This document shows positions 1-12,650 of a stretch of 64,000 bases of DNA, in pieces (position 1 is the stretch's first letter; every line of letters begins with the position of its first letter). Source of the DNA: Tricholoma matsutake (taxonomy: Eukaryota; Basidiomycota; Agaricomycetes; Agaricales; Tricholomataceae); the NCBI GenBank assembly GCA_026075535.2, contig AP026538.1, positions 13,772,337 to 13,836,336 of the forward strand. Reading direction: 5' to 3'. The notes beneath the pieces are model-generated. The model did not search any database. It worked only from the letters and a program-made list of their open reading frames with translations, and was not told the origin of the DNA. Made by a program: the position numbers and the translations under genes.

Positions 1-1
1 T

Positions 2-2890
2 TTGTATGAACAGATTTGTGAGATGCTGAAAAAGAAGATCGAAGCAGGAGTCTATGAGTCGTTGAACTCATCATACCGATCACAATGGTTTTGTATTGTG
101 AAGAAAGACACCAAATCGCTCTGAATAGTCCACAGCCTCAAGCCGCTAAACCAAGTTATGATTCAGCACTCAGGCATCGTCCCAATCCCCGAGCATTTAG
201 CTGAACAGTTTGGAGGACGCGCTTGTGGTGGAATGTTGGATTTATATGTTGCATTTGATGAAAGGCTTGTATCTGAATCCTCTCGAGATCTAATGACTTT
301 CCAGACCCCATTCGGTGCACTTCGAATTGTCACCCTACCGATGGGTTGGATGAACTCGGTTCCGATCCTACATGACGACATAACTTTCATCCTACAACCC
401 GAGGTCCCTCACATCATGATCCCTTATATCCACGACACACCGGTGAAGGGTCCGAAATCGGAATATTAGACAATCAGTGGGTCTTATGAAATGATCATCG
501 ACAACTCAGGCATTCGACGATTCATGTGGGAGCATTTCGAGAACCTAAATCGCATCGTCCAGTGCATGAAGTATTGTGGTGGGACATTCTCTGGACCAAA
601 ATTATTTGCTTGTGTCCCCGAGATAATTGTTTTAGGTCATCGATGCAATATTCAAGGCCAAATGGCTGACCCGACGCATATCAATAAGATCCAGAAATGG
701 GGTCCGTGTCGTATGCTCACAGAAGTTAAGGCATTCTTAGGAACAATTGGAGTTTGTCGAATTTTCATCCAGAGTTTCGCACATCGAGCAGCTGCGCTAA
801 TCACTCTCACTCAAAAAGATGTGCCCTTCGAATTCAGCCCATCTCAGGTAGCAGCGCAAGAAGATCTCAAGCATGCACTCCTAAACTCGCCAGCAATTCG
901 AGCCATCAACTATACCTCGAACACCCCAGTAATCCTCACAGTCGACACATCGAGCATCACCATCGGCTATTTCCTAATGCAATGTGACCACGATAACCCT
1001 TGAAAGCAATACTACAGTCGATTCGGCTCGATAACGCTCAACGACCGCGAATCCTGGTTTTCCCAACCGAAACTCGAACTTTATGGTCTATATCGAGCTC
1101 TTGGGGCCCTTCGTTTATACTTGATAGGGGTACGAAACCTTATCGTCGAGGTCAATGCGAGGTATATCAAAGGCATGCTCTCAAATCCCGATATTGCGCC
1201 TAGCGCTAGCATAAACCGATGGATAGTTTCCATTCTAATGTTCCACTTCACATTAGTTCATGTCGCAGGTACGCACCATGGGCTGGATGGTCTTTCGTGA
1301 CGTCCTCGACAAATCAAAGAGGACGATGTCGAAGTAGAAGAAGAATTCGGCGACTGGATCGACAAACTACATGGTTTCATTAACCAAATCAACCCAATCT
1401 CGATTTGACCTTTCCCCTCTCACACGACTTATCCCACTTTTGCCCAAGCTTCAGATTTCAGTAAGGGGGAGGATGTTTCGTATGAAGACATACCTCGATC
1501 AGACAAAGCAAAGAAAGACGATGAACAATTACTGCTCATTCATAAATGGTTAGACAATATGGTGCGACCCCCAAATCTATCAGACACAGAGTACGCTACC
1601 TTCGTGCGATATTGCACTGAGTTCTTCATAGATTCTGGCAAACTATGGCGAAAAGATTGTCATGGCGAACACAAGATCGTCGTGATTCCAGAGCATCGCA
1701 TCGATATTATCCGGTCATCGCATGACCATATCGGCCACAAAATGATCTTTGCCACGAAGTCTCACATTGCACTACAATTCTGGTGGCCCAACCTGAAAGC
1801 CAATATCGCATGGTACATCTGAACGTGCCACTACTGTCAGTTGCAACAAACTCGAAATCTTCTTATTCCACCAATTGTCGCCACACCCGCTCCTCTATTC
1901 GGAAAAGTCTACATCGACACAATGCACATGCCGCCTTCCGGCGGATATTGCTATATAGTACAAGGTCGATGTTCGATATTGTACTGGCCGGAGTTCAGGA
2001 TGCTTCACAACAAAACAGCAAAGACTATCGGCGATTGGAACTTCAAAGAAATTATTTGTTGTTGGGGCTCGCTTTATGAGATTGTTACTGACAATGGCAC
2101 AGCATTCCTTTCTGCTCTCGAGTATTTGTCGAAGCGATATCATATCAATCATATTCGGATAAGTGGGTACAATTCTCGTGCCAATGGCCTCGTCGAACGA
2201 GCCCACTTCGATGTACGACAATCACTCTACAAGGCCGTCAATGGTGATCAAATTTGATGGTCAGTTGGGACCTACTCAGTCTTTTGGGCAGAACGGGTAA
2301 CAGTTCGAAAACGAATGGGCTGTTCACCATATTTTGCGATCACAGGTTCTCATCCACTCATCCCTCTCGACATATCAGAAGCAACATATCTACAACTACC
2401 ACCCGATTCGATACTCTCCTCCACCGATCTCATCGCCCGATGCACTATCGCACTACAGAAATGCTCAACCGATCTCGAGGTACTCTACTCTAGAGTCTAC
2501 ACCGCTCGATGAGAAGCTGCAAAATACTTCGAAGAAGTTCACAAGCAAATGATTCGAAACTACAATTTCGAAAAAGGTGACCTCATACTCATGCGAAACA
2601 CACAGATCGAAAAAGCTCTTAATCGAAAAATGCGAGCTCGATATCTGGGCCCACTCATAGTCATCGCAAGAAACTATGGTGGCACTTATATTCTTTGCGA
2701 GCTCGACGGATCAGTTCTTCATCGACCAGTAGCTGCTTTCCGAATTCTACCCTATCTAGCATGGAAATCAATCCCCCTTCCTCCAAACTTCTTCGATATC
2801 GACGATTGTCGGCTCGAACAACTTTGAACAACATCGGACGTTGATGGAGACATCGACGAGGGCATTCCTGACCTTGATGAAGACGAATAG
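2..2890 (+). pseudogene. Ty3/Gypsy pol (RT, RNase H, integrase), copy A, 5' part outside window
   Basis: Polyprotein that copies retrotransposon RNA and integrates the cDNA. The domains run in order: reverse transcriptase (about 2-700; PFGALRIVTLPMGW, then IPYIHDTPVKG where the family has YIDD), RNase H (about 870-1290), integrase HHCC zinc region (about 1680-1860), integrase core (1890-2257, TDNGTAF) and a GPY/F-like C-terminal domain (2549-2827, GPLIVIARNYGG). All blocks lie in one unshifted frame from base 2 to the TAG at 2888-2890. It is broken by TGA at 122, 1001, 1298, 1406, 1820, 2255, 2510 and 2825 and by TAG at 467. No frameshift is seen. The RT Asp-to-His change and the nonsense codons make it inactive. 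Class assignment is firm; the 5' end lies outside the window. Confidence 0.93.
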
Positions 2891-3314
2891 AGCATTTTCC
2901 TTTTCTTTTTCTTACTTGTGGTATTAAAACAAACTCTTGAATCTATAACAGTGTACTATTACAAGTCGCGATATTGTTCGAAATGTGTTCGTGCAAGCTC
3001 GACTGGGTTTTTCAGCTATGAAGGAGTTCTGAGCCTTTCCCCTATGTCTCGTTTTGATGAACCGTCTGTCTTTCTTTCTTTTTCTTTTCTCTCCTATGCA
3101 TTTTTTTTGCATATATCTTACATTTCCTGGCTTCGATCGCATGCAATATTTCTCATTTCAAATTTATCTCGTTCAGACACAAGAAAAACGATAACATTAA
3201 AACAATAAAACAAAAATCCTACTGGGACTCATCCCATTTCCTCTCTAACACCTCGATCTCTTCCATGAAGACTTCCACTTCCAATTTCTTCCACACCAGC
3301 ACCTCTGCAAGATA
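2891..3314. other. Spacer between convergent pol and antisense gene, copy A
   Basis: Pyrimidine-rich sequence between the pol stop and the 3' end of the antisense gene. I see no gene in it. It probably holds the 3' ends of both convergent transcripts. Confidence 0.5.
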
Positions 3315-4661
3315 TCAACGATGGAGTCTTGATGCGTCCGACTGCGTCATCTCGTCCTCCACCACCATTGATGCTCCCTCGACCATACCCGCGACCTCGG
3401 GTTTGACTTCACACGCTTTGCCTTTCCCCTTCCCCTTCCCCTTCTCCTTCTCAGCCATCTTTGGCTTTGGCTTCGTCGTTTGTTTTGGGCGCTCATCGAC
3501 TTTTGAGGGCCCGGCCTCCACATTTTGGATGGGCTGGATAGCCCGGATGCATATCGCTAAGCGATCATACATATTTAGCGATCATAATTATTAACAAACA
3601 ATTTCACTTACTACGTCTCGGAGTCGACACCTCCGTCGACTCTGCAGTACCCTTTGTAGCTTGCTTGGAGCTTGCCGTTTTCCTCGACTCGCCTCGTCGG
3701 AGTCCTCGCCTCGACACTCCCTCCCAGTAGCACCCCTGTAGCCCTTGAGTGCATCACTTGCACTTTGGGGTGCCCTCCTCGATGATACACTCCTGAGTCG
3801 TCTTTAGTCCAGCGCAATGATCACACTAGAGCAATATCGAAAGCATAATTAGTCTTAACGATATTGACAAAAGAACGACAACTTACTGGCCCATGGAAGA
3901 GGATCAGATAGCCCTCCTCTAGCTGCACCCGCTTTGCGACCACAGGTTCCTCATTGAGTTCGTCTTCACCCTCCTCGTCCTCCTCGTCCATCTCGTTGGC
4001 CTTCCTCTTCTCGATGATTTGCTCGATGACCGGTAGGTCATTGACCAGAGTTTCTTTGTCCGCGGCTTTGTCCCGATCGATCAAGAGGCACAGAAGCTTG
4101 AGCGCAGCCGTACGATTGTGGAATTCGTCCTTCGAGATGGTTTTGGCCTGGACTTTGGCCAAGAAAGCTCGACAAGCCTCAACCAGCACGTCTCATCGTT
4201 CCTCAATCCTCTTCGCCTTTGCCTTGACAGCCACCTGCCGAGCCTCCCTCTCCTCCTCTCTCTTCCTCAATTGTCCTCGAATACTCCTCAAACAGATACT
4301 TGCCCCCCCAAGACAGCCAGCCCTCATGAGTGAATGGCGCGAACAGCCCGATGGCCTCGTCCAACATTGCCTGCACACATTTGTTGCGTGCCTCGTTGAA
4401 CGACCTGATCAGGTTGTTGTATTCAGCCTATCAAACAAGATTAGAAAGCAGATAAACAAAGAAAATGAAAAGACATACCATTTTCTCACAAAAAGCACGA
4501 CCCCATACCTCGAAGTCAAGGTCTTTGGCTTTGCCAGCCTCGGGCATCGATTTCGTGTGATCGAGGATGGGAAGAGCGAGTTCAGTGAGGATGGACATGT
4601 TTGTCGAGGAGGTGGATGAAAGAGATTGAATGGAAAGAGAAAGGTTCAAACCACGACGCAT
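3315..4661 (-). pseudogene. Antisense extra gene of the Gypsy element, Zn2Cys6-like, copy A
   Basis: Multi-exon gene facing pol, between pol and the 3' LTR. The N-terminal exon contains DFEVWGRAFCEKM; intron 1 is at 4429-4476 (GTATGT..TAG), followed by LFAPFTHEGWLSWGGKYLFEEY-like sequence. A charged coiled-coil-like stretch with an acidic patch follows (exon reading 4189-3888), then intron 2 at 3826-3887 (GTAAGT..CTAG). From 3825 downward a cysteine cluster reads C-x2-C-x8-C-x8-C-x2-C-x6-C and ends in GCYWEG, spacing close to the fungal Zn2Cys6 binuclear cluster. A TGA sits where the cluster would have a basic residue after K. The C-terminus is rich in Lys, Pro and Glu. The middle exon needs a frame change. 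The same gene, equally placed, occurs at 20430-21365. A DNA-binding or regulatory role is inference. Confidence 0.72.
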
Positions 4662-4736
4662 CTTAAATCAATGATCAACAATGTCACATGACCCGGTTAC
4701 TTCAGCTTGACTGACCGGGACGGTCAGAATTTGAGT

Positions 4737-4747
4737 AAGGGGGAGGA
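4737..4747 (+). other. Polypurine tract, Gypsy copy A
   Basis: AAGGGGGAGGA lies immediately before the TG that starts the 3' LTR, where plus-strand priming is expected. The same 11-mer, inverted, is at 20262-20272 in copy B. Confidence 0.85.
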
Positions 4748-5935
4748 TGATAGGTCGTCTTCTCAGCTCAAGGACCGATTCACCACTTTAGCATCATTCT
4801 AATCACATCGGCTAACTCCTACGATGTCCCAGACGCAGCACGACACACTCTATGGATCGCAATATCATATTGACCATGTCGAAACATCACCAGTGACATC
4901 AATAGTATCAAAAGACCACATAGCACAACCTTAGGACTACCCCAAAAGTCCCTAAGATTCCCCTACATGACCACCAAACATCCCTGACCAACTTCGAACA
5001 AGCCACAACCGCGATTGACCATCGTCGACCATTGTTGAGCGTCATCGATCAATATCGAGAAACTACAAGCGACATCGGGCACCACCTTCATTATCTAAAT
5101 GGTGGAAGACCATGCACTAGGACATATTCCAACTCATGCTCAAACCTGCTGATCATAGGTCAGCTTCATTCCAAGTCCCTATCGTGCACAGAACCTGCTG
5201 GATGCATTATTGCGAGACTTAGCGCAGTTTATACACAAAGGACAGTCTCTTTTAGTTCTTTCCCTTTATTACTCTTTCATCATATGATATATATATTGTT
5301 CTTGTTCGGATTCCAGTCTCCTTTATGGCCGTGTGCCTTAACTCATATCTTTTGCCTCATGTTCTACACATGTTTCTCATTCCATTTTAGGAAGTTTCTT
5401 TAAAACATATAAAACTCTGTAGTATCTACTTGGAAACAATAAGAAATCGTCTTCACATATCGTCTCATATACAGTTCTAAGCATCCGATCAACTTCCTAA
5501 AAAAACAATCTAAGTCTCTATGGGTTTTCTTGATCAACAAGAAACCTCTGCAATTGTCGTGTCCTCGATCCTCCCTCGATCCTCTTGTCATTAGCTCTAG
5601 TAACCCTTCCAACACTTCATAGATATTTACCACACCCTTCATATACTATCGACCTATCGAAAGGTCCCCAGAACTCACATATCAACCATCGACGATAAAC
5701 TCGTTCACCGTCGATCTCGTCGATCGCCCTCAATATCGATCAATACTTGATCGGACTGCGCCAAACACTTTTGTCTCTCATAACACTGCCTTCACGACTA
5801 GTGTTAACTAGTAATCTTCTCATAGGTTTGACCATGAACATTCAGAACATCTCACAACCTTCCTCTGACTTGTCGCAAACATCATTGATTGCCTCATCGG
5901 CAGTTCTGGTGGTTTTCCTGGGTTGAGCATCATCA
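4748..5935 (+). repeat. 3' LTR of Gypsy copy A
   Basis: It begins TGATAGG directly after the polypurine tract and ends GGTTGAGCATCATCA. Both ends match the ends of the LTR pair of copy B (19249-20261 and 28103-29102, read on -), while the interior differs strongly, so the copies belong to related subfamilies. About 1,188 bp. The partner 5' LTR lies outside the window. Confidence 0.82.
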
Positions 5936-6643
5936 CCGTCATCGTTTGGGCCCGAGGTGGATCAAATACGGCCATTGGTGGCATTAGATGATGTGGTGGT
6001 GGCCATAGGAGCAGTGGCGACAGGTGTTGACAGAGGGGAGGTGGTGGAAGGGAGGTGGCATCATCGTTGAGAGTGATGGTGATGTGGATGATGAGCTGGC
6101 AGTGTTGATGATGTGGCTGTGTGCTTTGTCATGCACAGCTGCCCCAATGCTACCTAGAGCAGTTAGTGGATATACATTGTAAATCTATGTGGTGTAGTGG
6201 TTATATTGGCTGTGCTATGATGTTTTCATCTAATGCCGAGGGTTCCATTCTGGCTCATGACATCTATTTTATTACTTAGTAGTAGTAAAAACTCCTGGTT
6301 AAATCCCAGTGGAGTCCCAGTGGATTCCGGGTAGAGTCCTGGTAGAGTCCTGATGGATTCCTGGTGAGTCCCACTGGATTCCTGTTAGAGTCTTGGTAGA
6401 GTCCTGAGAGTCCTGGTGGATTCCTGGTACCAGAGTCCTGGGGAATTCCAGGAATTCCTCCTGGAAGAGTGTAATTTACCAGGAATCAACCAGGAATCCC
6501 CCTGGAATGGGAAGAGCCAGGAATATATACTTGAGTCACAAATGGCTGGAACATTGGTTCCCAATAATCCTGGAGGATTCCTGGTCTTCCTGGCAGGAAT
6601 GCCAGGATTCCTCCAGGAATACATGGGGGAGACCAAAGACCTC
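5936..6643. mobile_element. Truncated non-autonomous KDZ-type element, right end
   Basis: The right end (6600-6643), reverse-complemented, reads GAGGTCTTTGGTCTCCCCCA and continues into TATTCCTGGAGGAATCC. It matches the ends at 29231 and 31389. Inside it are many CCTGGTAGAGTCC / CCAGGAATCC units (6290-6640) and a tRNA-like module (6184-6255). The body near 5944 (CGTTTGGGCCC) resembles 29855 and 54490. The left end is missing because the Gypsy LTR abuts it, so the Gypsy element probably inserted into this one. Confidence 0.6.
6184..6255 (+). other. tRNA-like module (A box/B box)
   Basis: An A-box-like GGTGTAGTGGTTATATTGGC is followed about 40 bases later by a degenerate B box, GAGGGTTCCATTC. 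No convincing acceptor stem is visible, so this is a tRNA-derived or SINE-head-like sequence rather than a tRNA gene. It points toward the nearby element end at 6643. Confidence 0.5.
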
Positions 6644-7838
6644 CAACTGCCCTGGCTGAAGCAGGAATCCCACCTTACATGATTCAAGCAATAGGATATT
6701 GGTCTTCAGAAGCTTTCCAAATTTTCATATGCCGCCACCCCATCTTACTGGCCATCCTCCTCTTCAGCCACCGCCCATCACCTTCATAATTGTGCTCACC
6801 ATTATCTTGTTCCTCTCTTACTCCTGTACTTCAGCCCTCTTACTTCCTTGTACTTGTATCATGCTCCTCCATTTCTTTGGCCCTCCCACATCCTTGTACT
6901 TGTATCATTTCTTTTCTATCCTCTTCTTACTCCCTCCCATCCCTCTTCACATCACCCCCTCCTTACAAGTAGCCATTTAGCAGTTTGCGCACAATCATAT
7001 TATGGGTGTGCCACTGATTTCAGGGTGTGCCTACTTTCAGCTATAAATCCTCACACCTATCCTTGTCTCCCGAACATGTGATTAGAGTACTTAGTCCAAC
7101 ACCAAGTCTGTTCCAAAGCTTGACTCAGGTCGGAAGGTGAGACTTGAGGGCTTGGGGCCAAACCTTGCCAATTTTTGGATTTTGCTGTTTCCAATCCAAA
7201 CTTGTCCAATTGGGCCATGGCTAAAGCCTGGCATGAATGAGTCCTCGGGTTTTAGAGTTGCAAGTCTGACACTAGCCATCAATCAGTATATAACATACTT
7301 CAGTACTTATTATTGTAAGTTGGTAAAATACTGTTATGATGATCCTGACTATGGACTGCGAGTGAGTATGGAAGCAGGACTACACAAGTTGACCTGGCAT
7401 ATATATTACATAGCCTTTATTTCATAGTATGTACATGGTATTTGTACTGCCCCATATCATCATACACAGTCTGCATTCTAACATCATGAGCTGCTAGTTG
7501 CAGTTGCCCAATATCTGGATGTCCACCTATTTCTAATCTGCCTTAATTCTTAATCACTTCTACTGCATGACCATTTCTCCTCTACTTAATTTAATCATTA
7601 TGCAATCAATGCATATCTATCAAGACTCATCTTCCTCTATGCTCTGCCATTTCTAAGCCAACATCCTCCACTTGTATGCAGCCATATACCTGTAACCCAG
7701 TTGTGTGAAAGTCAGGCATATATTGCAACAGTTGCATCTTTTCCTCTGCAATGCATTAGATCTGTAGCAGGCTGTAGTAGCCCCTCATACACCATATTAG
7801 CACCAGTAGTAATGCCATCATGATACCACAGTTGCTGG
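6644..7838. other. No gene recognised
   Basis: 6690-6980 is CT-rich with two near copies of a CTTGTACTTGTATCAT unit, which explains short open frames there. 7085-7300 and the stretch up to the Helitron coding end show no family I recognise. The 3' end of the Helitron should lie here, but I could not fix a CTRR hairpin. Confidence 0.4.
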
Positions 7839-9122
7839 TTAACAACAATACATGATATATAATACCCCTTCTCCATGATAAATGACACCTTGTAATTTCA
7901 TTGTAGAATGTTGATTGTTTCTGCTGACAATTGTCACCTCTGAGTTTATTTTCAAATTTTTTCCTTCAAACTCAAATATGACTATTGCTGGAACTGATAA
8001 AAATGAAAATGAATGTATAAGGTGCTGGTTACATTCTGAACATCTCAACTGTGAGCTTTCACTATAATTCTGAATCCAATCTTGTATTGATACATAAGGA
8101 TTTGTTCCAGCAGATAAGATACAAGATTGAATAGAATGTCGATGAGTTTGAGCCTGAGACAAAGTATGCCCTTGAGAACAAGAAAGTTGTGAGGACACAG
8201 TTTGAGTGGGTGTTGTAAACATAAGCAGTAATAGTCTAACTACTGATGTTTGTATGCCCCACCACAAGCCAGCAATCCTCCAGTCATTTAACTCATGTCT
8301 AAAACTGTCCCTCACATGCTCTAATGATGTAAGACCCTCAGAGTAGCTCTGAAATCCATTGCATATATTTTCAAGTATATCATTATTTATAGAACAAAAA
8401 TTATAACTCCAATACACTGGATCAGTTTTCCATACTGTATAAAGGATGGAAAATACTGAATAATATGCACAACTATTATTGCTCCATATTATACCTACAG
8501 GAATTGATATTTGATAAATCTCATTACTTCCTGGATCATCCAATTTTTTATTGTTTCTTGGTCTTTTATAAACTGGTAGATTTTCAATCAAAACCCTTCT
8601 ATTAACAGTTGCATCACTAATTTTTCTTTTTAAACTAATCATAGTGCTATCTATAGAAGATCTTATAGAGGATTTTGTATTTGTAGTAGCATCAAGTGCC
8701 TTCTTCCTCTGTTTTTCTATGATACTCCATCTGACATCTATTATTTCAGGTTCTAATAAAGGATCTTTTGAGTTCCATCTAATAGCTTTGTGTACAGCAT
8801 GTGGTACATAGTGTGATCCTTTCCATAGTCTAAAAGATGTAATCAACATGTTCCTTTGTTCACCAGTAACAGTTTTATGCAGTTTACCATTGTACAAAAG
8901 ATCAGTAATTTCATCAAGTAGTTCTAATTCTCTAAACTCTTGTCTTAAAGCACCAGAAGAACCACCTGTGATTTTCTGAGGATGAAATGGCTGTGTTATT
9001 AATGTGCCAGCTGCAGTTGCCCCTCTTGATAATGCAGTATAATAAGATTGATGAGAATGATTTTCATTGAGATTTACCACATTGTAAGGTCTTGTTTTAC
9101 CTTCGGATGAATAATCAGTCAT
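7839..9122 (-). pseudogene. Helitron C-terminus: helicase motif VI plus cysteine-protease-like domain
   Basis: 427 codons. The first ~75 residues end the Pif1 helicase (DYSSEGKTRPYNVV, then QSYYTALSRG, which is motif VI). After a basic linker, NNSCAYYSVFSILYTVW around residue 225 resembles the Asn-x-Cys active-site start of papain-like or deubiquitinase-type proteases found at the end of some fungal Helitron proteins as I remember them. CSECNQ and GVIYHG near the end could supply the structural Cys pair and the His. The end after YHG looks diverged, so the last strand may be lost. A TAG just upstream separates it from the next segment. The helicase part is firm; the protease call is a hypothesis. 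Confidence 0.7.
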
Positions 9123-9164
9123 AGCAAAATTTGGAAGTGCTTCAATCTGGGTTCTAGAGATATT

Positions 9165-11066
9165 CTACTTGGAATCATCAGGCAATGAACAGCAAACTGG
9201 TGATGTGGTTTTATACAATGGTACAACATTTTCTGGAAGACCATCAAACTGAATATTAGATGGAGGTTTAGTTAGTTTAACAAAAAGTGTTTCTAATATT
9301 GGTTGACCATGTGAATCAGTAGATGAACACCAATCATATACAGTAGCTTCCTGTCCTTTGGTAATGCAAAGTTCTGTTGCACCATTAAAGTGAATCATGA
9401 CAGGCAAACATTTACACAAGGACAGTTTACCAGGTATATGCATGTCTGTTGTACTATGTGGCTGATTGCATAGCACATGTTGCAAGTTATCAGATAACTT
9501 ATCATGTTTGAGTACTTGAGTTCCTTTGGACTTATTTTTTTTAGAGGACACTTTTGTTGTATTGTCTGAGTAAAAGTGTGTTAACTTCTGTCCTGTTTCA
9601 ACAGCAAATCGTTCGGAGCCTAGTCTGTTAATTTCATCTTTGTGAACATTAAGTGCAGTAATTCTGAACTCAGGATCACATATTGATTTATGTCAAGCAA
9701 TAGTGGATGAAACTAGAGTTTGCAAGAATGAAATGTCAGCAGGAGTACAAGCCTTGTATCTCATATTTTCTAGTGCTGTACAAAACTTGGCATCTTCAGG
9801 TGTCTGGCTACTTTGTCTCATATTTTTCCGAAGAATGACTACTGTAGTTACCTGATGCCACAAAGCTTTGCCTACAGCTTCTTCTTGAGATCTTTGCTTT
9901 GAAGTGATAGCACCAATTGTACGGTTATACAAAGAGGAATTTTCACCACCAAGTACAGGTGGCAACTGTGCAAAGTCACCAGAAAATACCATACTTAATC
10001 CTCCAAATGGTGCATCAGGTATATTTAAAGCAACAGCAAGTTGACAAGAAATTTGATATAAATCATGACATGACAACATGGAAACTTCATCTAAGAATAT
10101 ATAATCTACTCCTAAAAGTCTAGATCTGACCCGAGCCAGGTTTGTCATGCTCTTTTCATTATAATCATTAATACCAAACAAAGAGTGATAAGTTGAGCCA
10201 GAAAGTAGAGAAGCAGCACTTCCAGTTGGGGCTACAACAAGAAAATGGCATGACTCATTTCTTACATTAAAAAACTTTGTCAAAGCTTTCAAAACTTGTG
10301 ATTTGCCTGTTCCGGCCATTCCACCAAGATACATTTTTAAAGGCTCAGCGTATGGATCACTGGCATGATTAGCAACAATTCAAAATGCCTTTTCTTGTTC
10401 ACTATTAAGACCAAATTCTTTAACTATTGGAGAAATTATTTGCTGTGCATCAAGACTGTTGAGTTTTTTTGTCAAATATGACTTATCAGCAATTTTAACA
10501 ATATTTGGAGTGCACATATTAGAGCTGGTTACCATTTCATCTGGTGGCATGTGTTGCCTTCTTTGTTCTAAAACTTCCTGTTTTTTTTTGTCAACTTCAT
10601 GTTTCCATGCTGTACTTGATAAACTATGTTCAATTGGAGTAGATGCTATATCAGGATGAGGGGTAGTTTTATGGCATTCTCTTGTCCAACCAAGGCTTGT
10701 CATTATATTTCTCATTGTCATAATATCCTGTTGCCGCCTTAACTCTGCCCATCCTAACTGAAGCAAATCAAGAGGAATGCTTTCATCGTCATCATTGATA
10801 GGAAATACTGTATCAAATGGATTGTCAGCTTCTACATCATCCCAAATACAATTGTTTTCCTCCCATACAGGTAGCACTCCTGCACTTTTTTGCATTTGAG
10901 CATGATAATCATTGTTTGCATCTAAGCATTCATATCTAATATTTGCATTCTTAATTAAACTTAGTTGGTCTGTATTAAAAATATGATTGTCAAAAGCTGT
11001 ATCCCAATTTTTGGTAGCAGTTTTAAGTTCCTCTCCAGTTTGCCAAGGTTTGAACAGAGCAAGCAT
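9165..11066 (-). pseudogene. Helitron Pif1-like DNA helicase
   Basis: Unwinds DNA during rolling-circle transposition. The core 10334-9693 has Walker A GGMAGTGKSQ near its start, Walker B YIFLDEVSML and motif III GDFAQLPPV; 9551-9165 carries the later helicase region (LCITKGQEATVYDW, GLPENVVPLY). The segment 11066-10380 joins Rep to the helicase. All lie in one minus frame. TGA codons at 10377-10379 and 9690-9692 and one at 11100-11102 just upstream sit where neighbouring residues suggest Arg. Strongly supported as helicase; not expressible as one protein. Confidence 0.9.
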
Positions 11067-11102
11067 AGCAGAGCAGTAATATTCATGATCGCCTTGATCA
11101 CA

Positions 11103-12640
11103 TCATGGTAAGTTAGCTCCAATAAAGTTAACAACTATGTCTTCATTATCTGGACTTAGCTTGGTGTGATGACTGGAATTAAGTGGATGATCAGAAGTAA
11201 ACTGATAGTAAGTGTACTTAGTTTTTTTTTTTTTTTTTGATTTGTCAGATTTTTCCTCTGATTCACTATCTGACACGAGTGTACAAAATAGCTCTGAATA
11301 CTCATCTTTAGTCATATCAGACTGCATTGACAAATCATTTACATCATTTAAATCACCTTCATTATTATCTAATTCCTTCTTTGTAGTATCCCCAATTTCA
11401 TCAGTGGACTTAGACTTAGATTTACTGCTCTTGCATGGAATTTTCTCTCTTGTACATCTTTTGATCCAATCATACAGATTCAAATGTTCAAGCTCAGGTG
11501 CATGATACATGTAATCAAACACTGGTGAGAGACCTACTATCTTACCCTTTAGCTTTATCAAGGCAACCTTTGCTTTGTATTCTGTACTCTCATCAGGATG
11601 CCAAAACTTGCGTGCTTCAGTTACATAACTTTTCCAGTAAAATGGAACAAACCTGCAGTTAGTATAATGATTAGGATGTCCTAATAAATACATGGATATC
11701 ATTACAGCACCCATTTCCATTCTTGCAGAGAGCAGATTGACTACTTTTGCCATTAGTCTTCTTGCTTTCTCCCTGCTTGGAAGCATACCATTAACAAGTT
11801 CCATGTTTTTAGTAAATATTGATCTTATTGATTCAAATATAACATGAGGTTTTAAAGGTGCTTTAGTAATGTAGTCTGAAACATAAAGAATAACTGATTT
11901 CATAGCAGTCCCTGACATCAGACATGTGACATCTGTATTACAGCAGAAAATATAAGTCAGAACAGGTGTAAATGTATTTAACCATGATTCTTTCTTCTTT
12001 ACATCCAATGAGCCTGTCTCTTTATTTACTGTTGTCTGATCAACAAATTGTTGAGGGAATCTTGCTTTACACTTGCCCCATTTGTTATCCATACAGCCAG
12101 TGTAAGTATGCTTTTTATTGATACTTCCATCTTTGTTTTTGTTTTGGTTGCAACTGTGAATATTTGACTTTACCAAGAGATCATCAACAGTTTGTCTGAA
12201 ATATTCCCACCAAGTGCTTGATTTCATACAAGCCTTGCAATTTAACAATGTGTGTGATTCTGATATATTGCAAGATGGAGGAGGAGGAGAAGGCATAGTT
12301 TCAGTTGGATTTTTATATCCAGGCAGTTTTGTATCTGATGCAACCTTCGACATAACCTCTTCTTGAGTGCCATTAAAATACTCTCCAGCAAAACAGCTTT
12401 CTAACCATTCTATAAGTTGTCATTGAAAGTTGGAGTTGGGATCAAGAATTCTTTCTCACATTTCCTTTGGTGTAATTGATCCTTTTATCCAAAGCAAAAG
12501 ATGAATATGAAGTGTAAGTCTGCCTTGCTGTTCTACAGTTCCATAATAAGCTTCTGTATCTCCATATAAACCATGTCGATTTGATCCCATACCAAGAACC
12601 TCTTCAATAAAAATTTGAACCATAGCAATAAAATTTGAAC
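11103..12640 (-). pseudogene. Helitron Rep (HUH) nuclease region
   Basis: Nicks and joins DNA at the element ends. The HUH site is visible as TLHIHLLLW at about 12490-12515 and the two-tyrosine motif as YVSDYITK at about 11865-11890. Between them are the C-x2-C pair SHTLLNCKACMKSSTWWEYF and CMDNKWGKCKARFP. In-frame TGA codons sit near 12420 (before QLIEWLES) and near 12460 (KEM-stop-ERILDP), again at likely Arg positions. The tail 11500-11200 is Ser/Lys-rich with an 18-T run. Catalytic His and Tyr residues remain, so the nonsense codons are the main damage. Confidence 0.88.
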
Positions 12641-12650
12641 CATAGCATTA
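12611..12650. repeat. 20-bp tandem duplication in Helitron Rep
   Basis: TTTGAACCATAGCA(A/T)T is repeated with a period of exactly 20 bases, which shifts the frame by 2. The segments either side (12842-13588 and 12353 downward) are in frames that differ by exactly this amount. Confidence 0.85.

Noticed and set aside
3954..4619. 221-codon open frame on + over the antisense gene
   Set aside because: It is the complement of the spliced minus-strand gene, which has conserved motifs and introns shared with copy B.
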